From the NCBI GenBank assembly GCA_900770295.1, contig CAAGJQ010000152.1:1-64000 (forward strand): 64,000 nt of DNA, given 5' to 3'. Position 1 is the first letter of the stretch. Each line of letters starts with the position of its first letter. The position numbers and the translations under genes are program-made. The notes beneath the pieces were generated by a model. That model had not been told where the DNA came from, did not search any database, and worked only from the letters and a program-made list of their open reading frames with translations. This stretch comes from an uncultured Oscillibacter sp. Lineage in GTDB: Bacteria > Bacillota > Clostridia > Oscillospirales > Oscillospiraceae. Of the stretch, positions 8,441 to 16,757 are shown piece after piece.

Positions 8441-9049
8441 TTATTCGTCGCCCACGTCCCGATACTCCACATCCACGGCGTCCCGGGCCGCGTTGGAGGC
8501 CTTTGCCGCGTCCCGGACCGCCTTGCTCACCTGGGTGGTGATCCAGATATCGCTGATACCGTCATAGATCAAAAAGGCGCCGATGAGGCGGACCACCGTG
8601 GTGAACACCTCAAAGGGGGCCAGCACCAGAATGGCACCCAGGACCAGCGTGACCGCGCCCAGCAGGAGCGCGGCGGTCCAGCGGGAGGACCCGGATTTTT
8701 TCAGGGAGAGGGTGTCCCGGACATCCCGAAAGCCATGGACGCAGACCAGAAGTCCAATGATGCGGGGGATGATGACCGTCACCAGAGTGGGGCGGGCCAT
8801 CAGCCAGATGCCGACCACCGCCAGGATAATGCCGGTCACCAGATGGAACCCGGCGTACAGCGTGCCGTCCCGGTGGGACAAAAACACGAGAATATTGATG
8901 GCGCCGCAGATGGTCAGCACCAGTCCCAAAGCGATGCACAGCAGGCTTGCGGAGGGAGCGGGCCAGATCAGGAGCACCAGCCCCAACAGGGTATACAGCG
9001 CTGCGGACAACAGCGCATTGGCCTGGATCTGCTTCAGAAAATCACGCAT
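8441..9049 (-). CDS. HdeD/DUF308 family membrane protein
   Basis: A 202-residue protein with six hydrophobic segments arranged as three similar pairs (LLGLVLLIWPAPSA, TGIILAVVGIWLMARP, GAVTLVLGAILVLAPF), the hallmark of HdeD-like DUF308 proteins. In enterobacteria HdeD is linked to acid resistance; no function is assigned in Clostridia. The C-terminal 30 residues are charged and soluble. ATG at the complement of 9047-9049 is chosen because GGGAGG then sits 8 bases upstream; a GTG 6 bases earlier would be too close. Confidence 0.8.
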   Translation of the reverse strand: MRDFLKQIQANALLSAALYTLLGLVLLIWPAPSASLLCIALGLVLTICGAINILVFLSHRDGTLYAGFHLVTGIILAVVGIWLMARPTLVTVIIPRIIGLLVCVHGFRDVRDTLSLKKSGSSRWTAALLLGAVTLVLGAILVLAPFEVFTTVVRLIGAFLIYDGISDIWITTQVSKAVRDAAKASNAARDAVDVEYRDVGDE

Positions 9050-9339
9050 GGACACAACCTCCCGGAACTTTTATTTCCTGCGAATAGTATACTCCTTTTT
9101 TCGCAATTTTGAAAGAGCTTTTCCTTACTGAGAAATGCCAGTCAAGTGTCCATGATACAAGGACATACCCGCAGAGGCGGTATCAGGAGAGAAAAACGGG
9201 CAGAATGATGGGAAAAGCAGAAAAATGCTGTGCAAAACGACGGATATAAAAAGAATTTGCAGCAAAATACATGAAAAATCCTGAAAAAATTCACAAAGGA
9301 GGCAGATAGATTTCTCCATGCAATGCCTCGGACGCACAA

Positions 9340-9369
9340 TTGACATGTCCCTGTCCGGCGGTCTATACT
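9340..9369 (+). promoter_or_regulatory. Promoter of the porCDAB operon
   Basis: TTGACA (9340-9345), 18-base spacer, TATACT (9364-9369), 82 bases upstream of porC. The rest of the gap 9050-9451 shows no gene. The leader at 9380-9400 holds TTGCAAACGATTG on the minus strand, a partial LacI/CcpA-like half-site. Confidence 0.75.
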
Positions 9370-9451
9370 AATAACGGTAACAATCGTTTGCAACGAAAAC
9401 GGAGCAAATTCCCCCAGGGCAAGGGGAGAAACTAAACGAGGAGGATCACAC

Positions 9452-10030
9452 ATGAAAGACATCGTAGAGATCCGCTGGCACGGCCGCGGCGGCCAGGGCG
9501 CAAAGACGGCGTCCCTGCTGCTGGCAGACGCCGCCTTCAACACGGGCAAGTACGTCCAGGGCTTCCCTGAGTACGGCCCCGAGCGTATGGGCGCGCCTAT
9601 CACGGCGTACAACCGGATCAGCTCCGAGCGGAGCACCGTGCATTCCAACATCTACTTCCCTGACTATGTCGTGGTTGTGGACGAGACTCTGCTCTCCGCC
9701 GTGGACGTCACCGCCGGCCTGAAGAAGGAAGGCGCCATCGTCATCAACTCCGGCAAGAGCCCCGCCGAGCTGCGTCCCCTGCTGAAGGGCTACGAGGGCC
9801 GCGTCTGCACCATCGACGCCGGCAAGATCTCCGAGGAGGAGCTGGGCAAGAACTTCCCCAACACCCCCATGCTGGCCGCTATCGTCAAGGTCTCCGGCGT
9901 GGTGGAACCCGACGCGTTCGTGAAGGATATGGAGGCTTCCTTCAAGCATAAGTTCGCCTCCAAGCCCCAAGTCATCGAGGGCAACATGCGTGCCCTGAAG
10001 CGTTCTATGGAGGAGGTACAGGTAGGATGA
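9452..10030 (+). CDS. porC: Pyruvate:ferredoxin oxidoreductase, gamma subunit
   Basis: A 192-residue gamma subunit of a four-subunit 2-oxoacid:ferredoxin oxidoreductase, which decarboxylates pyruvate to acetyl-CoA and reduces ferredoxin. The signature HGRGGQGAKTASLLLADAAF opens the protein, followed by GFPEYGPERMGAPITAYNRI. AGGAGG lies before the ATG. The order C-D-A-B matches archaeal and Thermotoga POR. A branched-chain 2-oxoacid (VOR) substrate cannot be excluded from sequence. Arg codons are mostly CGC/CGT, as expected for strong expression. Confidence 0.87.
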   Translation: MKDIVEIRWHGRGGQGAKTASLLLADAAFNTGKYVQGFPEYGPERMGAPITAYNRISSERSTVHSNIYFPDYVVVVDETLLSAVDVTAGLKKEGAIVINSGKSPAELRPLLKGYEGRVCTIDAGKISEEELGKNFPNTPMLAAIVKVSGVVEPDAFVKDMEASFKHKFASKPQVIEGNMRALKRSMEEVQVG

Positions 10031-10335
10031 GCCATCTGGCAAAGGATATGACGCCCAGCGTCACTTGGAAGGATATTACTCCCGGCTGCAACATTTTTGA
10101 GGGCGGCACCTCCGTCACCGTGGAGACCGGCGACTGGCGCACCATGAAGCCCGTCATCGACTGGGACAAGTGCAAGCAGTGCCTGCTGTGCGCCCCCGTG
10201 TGCCCCGACATGTCCATCCCCGTGGGTGCCGACGGCAAGCGCGGCGATTTCGACTACTTCTTCTGCAAGGGCTGCGGCATCTGCGCGAACGCCTGCCCCT
10301 TCGGCGCCATCACCATGGTCAAGGACGAGAAATAA
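10027..10335 (+). CDS. porD: Pyruvate:ferredoxin oxidoreductase, delta subunit (2[4Fe-4S])
   Basis: A 102-residue ferredoxin-type subunit that passes electrons out of the complex. Two CxxCxxCxxxCP clusters are present: CKQCLLCAPVCP and CKGCGICANACP. The ATG overlaps the porC stop by 4 bases. Position between gamma and alpha genes is as in other PorCDAB operons. Confidence 0.92.
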   Translation: MSHLAKDMTPSVTWKDITPGCNIFEGGTSVTVETGDWRTMKPVIDWDKCKQCLLCAPVCPDMSIPVGADGKRGDFDYFFCKGCGICANACPFGAITMVKDEK

Positions 10336-10350
10336 GGAGGGGACAGAACA

Positions 10351-11529
10351 ATGGGAATCAGAGAAAGACTTTCCGGCAACGAGGCCGTTGCCTATGCTAT
10401 GAAGCAGATCAACCCGGATGTGATGGGCGCATTCCCCATCACCCCGTCCACTGAGATCCCTCAGTACTTCTCCACCTACGTCGACAACGGCGAAGTGGAC
10501 ACTGAGTTCATCGCTGTGGAGTCCGAGCACTCTGCCATGTCCACCTGCATCGGCGCCGAGGCCGCTGGCTGCCGCGCCATTTCCGCCACTTCCTCCTGCG
10601 GTCTGTGCTACATGACCGAGATGCTGTACGTGGCTGCTTCCGACCGTCTGCCCATCACCCTGGCGGTCTCCTGCCGTGCCCTGTCCGGCCCCATCAACAT
10701 CAACAACGACCACTCCGACGCCATGGGCGTCCGTGACTGCGGCTGGCTGATGCTGTTCGCCGAGACCAACCAGGAGGCTTACGACAACTACCTGCAGGCC
10801 ATGCGCATCGGCGAGGCTGTCAGCCTGCCCATCATGATCTGCCAGGACGGCTTCATCACCTCTCACGCCATCGAGAACATCGAACTGGTGGAGACCGAGA
10901 AGGTGAAGGAGTTCGTGGGCGAGTACAAGCCCCAGCATTTCCTGCTGAACAAGGACGAGCCCATGGCCGTCGGCGCTTACGCCACCCCCGTGTACTACAT
11001 GGAGGCCAAGCGTCAGCAGGCCCAGGCCATGATGGACGCCAAGGAAGTCATCAAGAAGGTCGGCGCCGAGTTCGCCGCCATGACCGGCCGTGAGTATGGT
11101 CTGATCGAGAAGTACATGATGGATGACGCCGAAGAGGCCATCATCATCATCGGCTCCTCCGCCGGCACTGCCAAGGAGGCCATCCAGAACCTGCGCGCCC
11201 AGGGCAAGAAGGTGGGCCTGATCAAGATCCGCTCCTTCCGTCCCTTCCCCGCCGAGGACATCGCCGAGGCTCTGAAGAACGTGAAGGCCTTCGCCGCCAT
11301 GGACAAGGATGACAGCTTCAACGCCCACTGCGGCCCCATCTTCGCCGAGACCGCTGCCGCGCTGTATGCCGCCGGCATCAGCGCCCCCAAGGGCATCAAC
11401 TACATCTACGGCCTGGGCGGCCGCGACGTGCGCGTGGAGAGCATCGAGCACGTGTTCGCCGAGCTGGAGAAGGTCGCCGCCACCGGTGAGACCGGCGAGA
11501 CCTACCGCTATCTGGACGTCCGCGAATAA
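10351..11529 (+). CDS. porA: Pyruvate:ferredoxin oxidoreductase, alpha subunit
   Basis: A 392-residue subunit with the pyrimidine-binding transketolase domain at the N-terminus (GNEAVAYAMKQINPDVMGAF, then TPSTEIPQYFS) and the alpha domain II after about residue 260 (EAIIIIGSSAGTAKEAIQNLR). It forms the thiamine-diphosphate active site with PorB. AGGAGG lies upstream of the ATG. The length and order fit PorA; a VOR assignment is the alternative. Confidence 0.9.
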   Translation: MGIRERLSGNEAVAYAMKQINPDVMGAFPITPSTEIPQYFSTYVDNGEVDTEFIAVESEHSAMSTCIGAEAAGCRAISATSSCGLCYMTEMLYVAASDRLPITLAVSCRALSGPININNDHSDAMGVRDCGWLMLFAETNQEAYDNYLQAMRIGEAVSLPIMICQDGFITSHAIENIELVETEKVKEFVGEYKPQHFLLNKDEPMAVGAYATPVYYMEAKRQQAQAMMDAKEVIKKVGAEFAAMTGREYGLIEKYMMDDAEEAIIIIGSSAGTAKEAIQNLRAQGKKVGLIKIRSFRPFPAEDIAEALKNVKAFAAMDKDDSFNAHCGPIFAETAAALYAAGISAPKGINYIYGLGGRDVRVESIEHVFAELEKVAATGETGETYRYLDVRE

Positions 11530-11544
11530 GGAGGGAGAACAGTC

Positions 11545-12477
11545 ATGGCCTATAATCTGAAAGAAAATGTAATGAAAGAGGATCGCCTTGCCGGCGGTCA
11601 CAGAATGTGCGCGGGCTGCGGCTCCCCCATTGCCGTGCGTACCGTGCTGCGCGCCCTGAACCCTGAGGATCACGCTGTTGTGTGCTCCGCTACTTCCTGC
11701 CTGGAAGTTTCCACCTTCATGTATCCCTACACCGCGTGGAAGGACAGCTTCATCCACAACGCGTTCGAGAACGCCGGCGCCACCATCTCCGGCGTGGAGA
11801 CCGCCTACAAGGCGATGAAGAAGCGCGGCAAGCTGGATGAGACCTGGAAGTTCATCGCCTTCGGCGGTGACGGCGGTACCTACGATATCGGCTTCCAGTC
11901 CCTGTCCGGCGCCATGGAGCGCGGCCACGACATGGTCTATGTCTGCTACGACAACGAGGCCTACATGAACACCGGTATCCAGCGTTCCTCCTCCACGCCT
12001 CACTTCGCCGACACCACCACGACCCCCGCTGGCTCCGTGGTCCCCGGCAAGCTGCAGCAGAAGAAGAACCTGACCAAGATCATGGTCGCCCACGGCGTGC
12101 CCTATGTTGCCCAGACTACCTTCATCGGCAACTTCAAGGACATCACCGAGAAGGCCCACAAGGCCATCTACACCCCCGGTGCCGCCTTCCTGAACGTGAT
12201 GGCTCCCTGCCCCCGCGGCTGGCGCTATCCCAGCGAGAAGCTGATGGAAGTCACCAAGGCTGCCGTGGAGACCTGCGTGTGGCCCCTGTACGAGGTTATC
12301 GAGGGCAAGTACATCCTGAGCTACAAGCCCAAGGAGAAGAAGCCCGTTGAGGAGTATCTGAAGATGCAGGGCCGTTTTGCCCACATGTTCAAGCCCGGCA
12401 ACGAGTGGATGATCGAGCAGGTCCAGAAGGAAGTCGACCGCAACTGGGAAGAGCTGCTGAAGCTCTGCGAGCTGTAA
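11545..12477 (+). CDS. porB: Pyruvate:ferredoxin oxidoreductase, beta subunit
   Basis: A 310-residue subunit carrying the thiamine-diphosphate site (GGDGGTYDIGFQSLSGA, then DNEAYMNTGIQRSSSTP) and the proximal [4Fe-4S] cysteines starting with CAGCGSP near residue 26. RBS is AGGAGGGAG. It closes the operon and is followed by a strong terminator at 12498-12528. Confidence 0.92.
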   Translation: MAYNLKENVMKEDRLAGGHRMCAGCGSPIAVRTVLRALNPEDHAVVCSATSCLEVSTFMYPYTAWKDSFIHNAFENAGATISGVETAYKAMKKRGKLDETWKFIAFGGDGGTYDIGFQSLSGAMERGHDMVYVCYDNEAYMNTGIQRSSSTPHFADTTTTPAGSVVPGKLQQKKNLTKIMVAHGVPYVAQTTFIGNFKDITEKAHKAIYTPGAAFLNVMAPCPRGWRYPSEKLMEVTKAAVETCVWPLYEVIEGKYILSYKPKEKKPVEEYLKMQGRFAHMFKPGNEWMIEQVQKEVDRNWEELLKLCEL

Positions 12478-12497
12478 GCCTTCCGACATGGAACCAT

Positions 12498-12528
12498 AAA
12501 ATCCCGCCCCGACAGGGGCGGGATTTTT
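12498..12528 (+). terminator. porCDAB terminator
   Basis: A GC-rich stem (12498-12510 with 12515-12527) and 4-base loop, running into TTTTT. Confidence 0.85.
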
Positions 12529-12652
12529 CCATCTCTGCGCCAGGCATGGGCGAAATCCAACGGGAGAAAGTCACAGGCACACCCGGTGGTGTTGATTTCA
12601 TAAAAATCTTTCGTGTTTGTGACATCGCAGGATCAGATACGAAAGAAAACGG

Positions 12653-12703
12653 TTGCTTTTTGATAGTGGCCGTGCTATATTGAACATCTGAAAATCATTC
12701 TCA
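12653..12703 (+). promoter_or_regulatory. Promoter with Fur-type operator
   Basis: TTGCTT (12653-12658), 17-base spacer, TATATT (12676-12681). Over the expected start site lies TGAAAATCATTCTCA (12689-12703), which matches 13 of 15 positions of the 7-1-7 Fur consensus TGATAATNATTATCA. A Fur-family repressor (Fur, Zur or Mur) is therefore likely to control the next gene. Confidence 0.65.
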
Positions 12704-12721
12704 ATTTAAAGGAGATACCCT

Positions 12722-13714
12722 GTGAAAAGATTTCTGTCATTGTGTCTGCTCTGCGGCCTGCTGTTGACCGGCTGCGGGGCGTCCCAACCCACATCCGTGT
12801 CGGAACCATCGGACCGCCTGAAGATCGTGGCCACGGTGTTCCCGGCCTATGATTTTGCCCGGGCTGCGGCGGGAGACCTGGCGGAGGTGGAAATGCTGCT
12901 GCCGCCGGGAACGGAGAGCCATTCCTATGAACCCACGCCGGCGGATATCCTGGCGGTCCAGGACTGCGACCTGTTCCTGTATCTGGGCGGCGAGTCGGAT
13001 ACCTGGGTAGACACCATCCTGGACGCCATCGATATGCGGGGCACCGCCATGCGGATGGTGGACTGCGTGGAGCTGCTGGAGGAGGAGACTGTGGAGGGCA
13101 TGCAGGAGGAGCCCGGGCATGACCACGAGCATGAGGACCACGACGGCCACGATGACCACGACCACGGCCTGGGCGAGGTGGTCGGCATGGATGAGCACGT
13201 CTGGACGTCACCTGCAAACGCCGCGCGGATCACCCTGGACATCGGCGAAAAGCTGGCGGAGCTGGACCCGGCCCACGCCGCGGCATACACGGAAAACGCG
13301 GCGGCCTATGCGGGGCAGATCGGCGAGCTGGACGGCGAATTCCGCGATTTCTTCGCGGGACTGCCGGACCGGACCATCGTGTTCGGCGACCGGTTCCCTC
13401 TGCGCTACTTTGCGGAGGAGTATGACCTGGACTATTACGCCGCCTTTCCGGGGTGCAGCACCCAGACGGAGCCCTCCGCCGCCACAATTGCATTCCTGAC
13501 GGAAAAGGTGCGGAATGAGAACATCTCTACCGTCTGGTATATCGAGTTCTCCAACCACCTGGTGGCGGACAGCATCGCCGAGGCCGCCGGCGTCGGAACG
13601 GCCATGTTCCACACCTGCCACAACATTTCACCGGATGACCTGGAAGCAGGGGCCACATATATTTCGCTGATGCGGGTGAATCTGGAGACATTGAAAGCCC
13701 GTATGACAAAGTGA
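12722..13714 (+). CDS. znuA: ZnuA/TroA-type metal-binding lipoprotein
   Basis: A 330-residue substrate-binding protein of the cluster A-I (ZnuA/TroA) metal transporters. It has a lipobox LLTGC near residue 18, the metal-site His in GTESHSYEP, a His/Asp-rich loop (HDHEHEDHDGHDDHDHG, about residues 135-151) typical of zinc binders, and further ligands in EHVWTSP. GTG is the start, with AAAGGAG upstream. No permease or ATPase gene is adjacent, so it must use partners coded elsewhere. The Fur-type box fits metal repression; zinc is most likely but manganese is possible. Confidence 0.85.
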   Translation: MKRFLSLCLLCGLLLTGCGASQPTSVSEPSDRLKIVATVFPAYDFARAAAGDLAEVEMLLPPGTESHSYEPTPADILAVQDCDLFLYLGGESDTWVDTILDAIDMRGTAMRMVDCVELLEEETVEGMQEEPGHDHEHEDHDGHDDHDHGLGEVVGMDEHVWTSPANAARITLDIGEKLAELDPAHAAAYTENAAAYAGQIGELDGEFRDFFAGLPDRTIVFGDRFPLRYFAEEYDLDYYAAFPGCSTQTEPSAATIAFLTEKVRNENISTVWYIEFSNHLVADSIAEAAGVGTAMFHTCHNISPDDLEAGATYISLMRVNLETLKARMTK

Positions 13715-13762
13715 ACGATTGAGACCTTGGGACATCAGAGCACTTGAAGGTATCGTCCGGAG

Positions 13763-14173
13763 TTATGCGCAAATTGGTCCGGCGTGAATGCCGTACTGGC
13801 CGCCGTGGCATACCAGGACAGGGGAGTCATCATTCGTGAAGGCACTGTAGTTATTCTTCAGATCCGCAACAACCTTTTTGATGTCATTCAACACATTCAG
13901 CCAGAATTTGCTGTTTTTGCGCTCTCCGCCTGCGCAAATGCGGCATACAGGTCAATAACACTGTCCGGTGCTGTCAGCGTATTTATTCCTTCAAGTTTAA
14001 CATAAACCACCAACAGGGATTCTTTTGAATATATTGCTTGTAATATTCGACTTGGCTTTCCAAGCTCCTCTTTTGTTCGTTATGGGGCATGCTGATACGA
14101 CAATACGCCGCAACTCCTGATTACTGCATCCAAATGGAGTCATTTCCCTTTATCTGAAGAATCTCAGTAACAT
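13763..14173 (-). pseudogene. Decayed serine site-specific recombinase
   Basis: No intact gene fits 13715-14283. On the minus strand, broken frames show resolvase pieces: VAAYCRIS near 14114-14091 (compare AAYCRVST), then SLESQVEYYKQYIQKNP, then in another frame EGINTLTAP and AAFAQAES near 13990-13915, which resembles the end of the catalytic domain. Frameshifts, stops and a large internal deletion are evident; the catalytic-domain middle and the long zinc-ribbon/coiled-coil C-terminus are missing. A further open stretch of 51 codons (13918-13763) is unassigned. This is a relic of a mobile element beside a tRNA-Ser gene. Confidence 0.6.
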
Positions 14174-14183
14174 ATATTCTGAC

Positions 14184-14232
14184 ATAAAAAACCTCCGCGG
14201 TATAGCTGTCAGGCGGTATACCACGAAGGTTT
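14184..14232 (-). terminator. Probable tRNA-Ser terminator
   Basis: A minus-strand stem (14217-14231 with 14190-14204, two G-U pairs) is followed by TTTTTT. A second hairpin (14241-14257 with 14263-14279) lies between it and the tRNA. Confidence 0.6.
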
Positions 14233-14283
14233 AATAAATGAAAAGCTACATTCCAGTAATGAACTGAAATGTAGCTTTTAACT

Positions 14284-14374
14284 TGGCGGAGATGGAGGGA
14301 TTTGAACCCCCGCGCCGGTTGCCCGACCTATCGGATTTCGAATCCGAACCCTTCAGCCACTTGGGTACATCTCC
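14284..14374 (-). tRNA. tRNA-Ser (anticodon CGA)
   Basis: Ninety-one bases on the minus strand including an encoded CCA. The acceptor GGAGATG pairs with CATCTCC, the anticodon loop is TTCGAAA (CGA), a long variable arm typical of serine is present, and the T loop reads TTCAAAT. Confidence 0.95.
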
Positions 14375-14486
14375 ATAAAACGGGCGCATGAGTATTATGC
14401 CATATTTTTCGCGCTGATGCAAGTATGAAACTGCCGAATCAAAAAGTGAGATGCCTCATAGAATACCCCATCGGGAGGCGAAGAAT

Positions 14487-15116
14487 ATGATACCTCGCAT
14501 TTACCTGTGCGGTACGGCGGAGCGGTACGAAAACTATCGGAAGGCTGTGACTGCTGCGGGAGGAGAGATTTGCTTCCATGGCCGGCCGGAGACCTGTGAC
14601 GGATTACTGCTGCCTGGCGGAGGCGATATTGCCCCCTGGCGGTACGGACAGGAGAACACGGATTCCCGGGACATAGAGCCGGAACAGGACCAGGCGGAAC
14701 TGACATTGCTGGATGCATTTGCGGCCATGCGAAAGCCGGTTTTAGGCATTTGCCGGGGCATTCAGGCCGTCAATGTATATTTTGGCGGCACATTGCTGCA
14801 GGACATCCAGGGACACAGCGCGGTGAATGGCCTGGACCGGCTGCACGGCGTCCATGCGGCCGCCTCGTTTCTGCGGGATCTCTATGGCGGGGAATGCGTT
14901 GTCAACAGTGCCCACCATCAGGCCGTGGACCGGCTGGGAAGCGGACTGTCGGCGCTCCAGTGGGGAAGGGACGGCGTAGTGGAGGCACTGTGTCACCAGA
15001 GCAAACCGATTTGGGCGGTCCAGTGGCATCCGGAGCGGACAAGAGGATACCTTGCCGAAAACGGCGTGGCGGACGGAGAGATGCTGTTCAGATGGTTTCT
15101 CCGCCAATGCTGCTGA
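14487..15116 (+). CDS. Class I glutamine amidotransferase (peptidase C26-like)
   Basis: A 209-residue cytosolic enzyme like gamma-glutamyl-GABA hydrolase (PuuD). It has LLLPGGGDIAPWRYG, the nucleophile Cys in GICRGIQAVNVYFGG, and the partner His in QWHPE. The usual substrates are gamma-glutamyl amides; the protein is slightly shorter than PuuD, so the exact substrate is open. GGGAGG sits 8 bases before ATG 14487. It is a single gene between tRNA genes. Confidence 0.82.
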   Translation: MIPRIYLCGTAERYENYRKAVTAAGGEICFHGRPETCDGLLLPGGGDIAPWRYGQENTDSRDIEPEQDQAELTLLDAFAAMRKPVLGICRGIQAVNVYFGGTLLQDIQGHSAVNGLDRLHGVHAAASFLRDLYGGECVVNSAHHQAVDRLGSGLSALQWGRDGVVEALCHQSKPIWAVQWHPERTRGYLAENGVADGEMLFRWFLRQCC

Positions 15117-15228
15117 CAGCGGCGGAGAGAGAACTATAAAAAATGCAAAAATATGTATGAAAACCGCTTGACACGTATGGATGCATGTGTTAATATATCT
15201 AAGCTGACGGTTTCCACGGAGGGCAAAC

Positions 15229-15303
15229 GCAGGTGTAGCACAATGGTCAGGGCACCAGCCTTCCAAGCTGGGGATGCGAGTTCGATTCTCGTCACCTGCT
15301 CCA
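15229..15303 (+). tRNA. tRNA-Gly (anticodon TCC)
   Basis: Acceptor GCAGGTG pairs with CACCTGC, anticodon loop CTTCCAA, discriminator T, and CCA encoded. First of five clustered tRNAs. Confidence 0.95.
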
Positions 15304-15312
15304 ATCAAATTC

Positions 15313-15389
<77 letters not shown>

Positions 15390-15434
15390 GGTCTCTTTTT
15401 TGGGTATAGTCAGTAAGTTGTGTCATTTATATGT

Positions 15435-15512
<78 letters not shown>

Positions 15513-15520
15513 GACAAAAG

Positions 15521-15553
15521 TAGGGGATCGGGGTTACCCCGATCCCCTATTTT
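15521..15553 (+). terminator. Terminator within the tRNA cluster
   Basis: A perfect 13-bp stem (15521-15533 with 15537-15549), loop TTA, followed by TTTT. Confidence 0.75.
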
Positions 15554-15563
15554 CCTACCACAT

Positions 15564-15638
15564 TGGGGCGTCGCCAAGTGGTAAGGCAAGGGACTTTGAC
15601 TCCCTCATCCGCTGGTTCGAGTCCAGCCGTCCCAGCCA
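15564..15638 (+). tRNA. tRNA-Gln (anticodon TTG)
   Basis: Acceptor TGGGGCG pairs with CGTCCCA, anticodon loop CTTTGAC, T loop TTCGAGT, and CCA encoded. Confidence 0.95.
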
Positions 15639-15684
15639 GTCTGTTTGAGGCCCTGTGGCATTGATATAATTTGATATCAGATGT

Positions 15685-15760
15685 GATCCGGTAGCTCAGT
15701 CGGCAGAGCAACTGCCTTTTAAGCAGTGGGTCCGGGGTTCGAATCCCCGCCGGGTCACCA
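15685..15760 (+). tRNA. tRNA-Lys (anticodon TTT)
   Basis: Acceptor GATCCGG pairs with CCGGGTC, anticodon loop CTTTTAA, T loop TTCGAAT, and CCA encoded. Last of the cluster. Confidence 0.95.
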
Positions 15761-15761
15761 C

Positions 15762-15801
15762 GTCGGAGCAAGCTGCATATCGCTTGCTCCGACTTTTTTT
15801 C
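15762..15801 (+). terminator. Terminator after tRNA-Lys
   Basis: A 12-bp stem (15762-15773 with 15782-15793) followed by seven T residues. Confidence 0.88.
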
Positions 15802-16372
15802 AAAAAGTCAGAGCGCACTCATTCCGCTGTGCCTCCTCCCCAGATCACAATCCCTTTGTTGGGATGCAATTTGGTTTTGGCGCTGAGCAGAGCCCGTTTT
15901 TCGAACATTTTTGTCGAAAAACGGATTTCTCATTTTCAAAAAGCCCTGTAATTACAAAGGGCTCTGATTTTATATTTCGGAATGAGGCGGTTGCCAGATT
16001 GGCACTGGCAGTATGAGATACTTTATGCTCCGCAATTCTGCGGACACAGAGGTCCGGGATGGCCTCCGGATAGTCATCTCCCCGATGAGCGCAAAATCAT
16101 TTATCAGCTTATCATTCATGGGCATTCTTCGTTTGGAGTTCCAGCAATATTCTGACCGTCCTGCTATGCATGCTTTATGACACAAGACTCGAACTATTTT
16201 CTATGGGGACAGCTTGCATCAAGCTCCTCAAATGCTGCCAATGCTGGAATTCGGGAAAGTCCGGCGACTCCGCGGAAATGAAGCGTGATGGTGAAACGGG
16301 CAAATTTAAAAACTGATCCTGCGAAGCGGGAAATATTTCGCAATAAAAGGGCGTCAGCAAGCAAATATATTC
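15802..16372. other. Gene-free spacer with two hairpins
   Basis: I see no convincing gene here. Two inverted repeats stand out: 15894-15904 with 15914-15924 (11 bp, perfect) and 15942-15947 with 15958-15963. Short open frames on both strands lack ribosome binding sites and recognisable similarity. Confidence 0.5.
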
Positions 16373-16401
16373 TTGACGAAATATAAATGGCGCTGTAAAA
16401 T
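16373..16401 (+). promoter_or_regulatory. Promoter of the cobalamin operon
   Basis: TTGACG (16373-16378), 17-base spacer, TAAAAT (16396-16401). It lies about 50 bases upstream of the riboswitch aptamer. Confidence 0.7.
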
Positions 16402-16449
16402 AAACTGCAATTGTTCAATACGGAGAAATTTGACAATATATATCACAAA

Positions 16450-16645
16450 TGACCTGATGTCTTTCACAAGATGTCAGGATGAGGAAATTCGGTGGGAGTC
16501 CGAAACGTGCCGGCACTGTAAGCGAGAGACTTGGCCTAAACGCCTGATAGGCGCTGAACGCGAGTTCGCCATTGGAGAAATCTGAGAAGGTGGGCAGCAA
16601 GTCGCAGGAATTTTTTCCCTATCGTAAGTCAGGAGACCTATTTTG
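16450..16645 (+). promoter_or_regulatory. Cobalamin riboswitch
   Basis: The B12-box blocks are present in order: GGTGGGAGTCCG (16491-16502), GCACTGTAAGCGAG (16513-16526) and AAGTCAGGAGACC (16626-16638). Hairpins lie between them, including CGCCTGATAGGCG at 16541-16553. These match the conserved core of adenosyl/aqua-cobalamin riboswitches. A terminator follows at 16696-16741, so binding of the cofactor probably stops transcription of the downstream corrinoid genes. Exact aptamer ends are estimates. Confidence 0.85.
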
Positions 16646-16655
16646 TGGATATGAT

Positions 16656-16741
16656 GGCAGCGGTGCGGGGGCCCACTGCCTTTTGCTGTGGGAATAACGG
16701 CCACGGCAGTCTTTCTGGCTGCCGCGGCCGTTTACTTTTTA
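16656..16741 (+). terminator. Riboswitch expression platform: hairpin plus terminator
   Basis: A hairpin at 16656-16680 (GGCAG against CTGCC ends) is followed by a strong terminator stem (16696-16709 with 16719-16732, one mismatch) and TTTACTTTTT. The first hairpin may act as an alternative pairing partner of the riboswitch. Confidence 0.72.
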
Positions 16742-16757
16742 ACAGGGAGGAGATGCC

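Noticed and set aside
9380..9400. Possible CcpA (cre) or LacI-type operator upstream of porC
   Set aside because: Only one half matches the consensus; the palindrome is not convincing.
9790..12489. A long open frame on the minus strand (about 900 codons) opposite porCDAB
   Set aside because: It is the mirror of the codon bias of the por genes; the plus strand has complete family motifs and ribosome binding sites.
13763..13918. A string FWLNVLNDIK like a piece of IS256-type transposase
   Set aside because: The match is ten residues long, the sequence after it does not fit that family, and the flanking pieces fit a serine recombinase.
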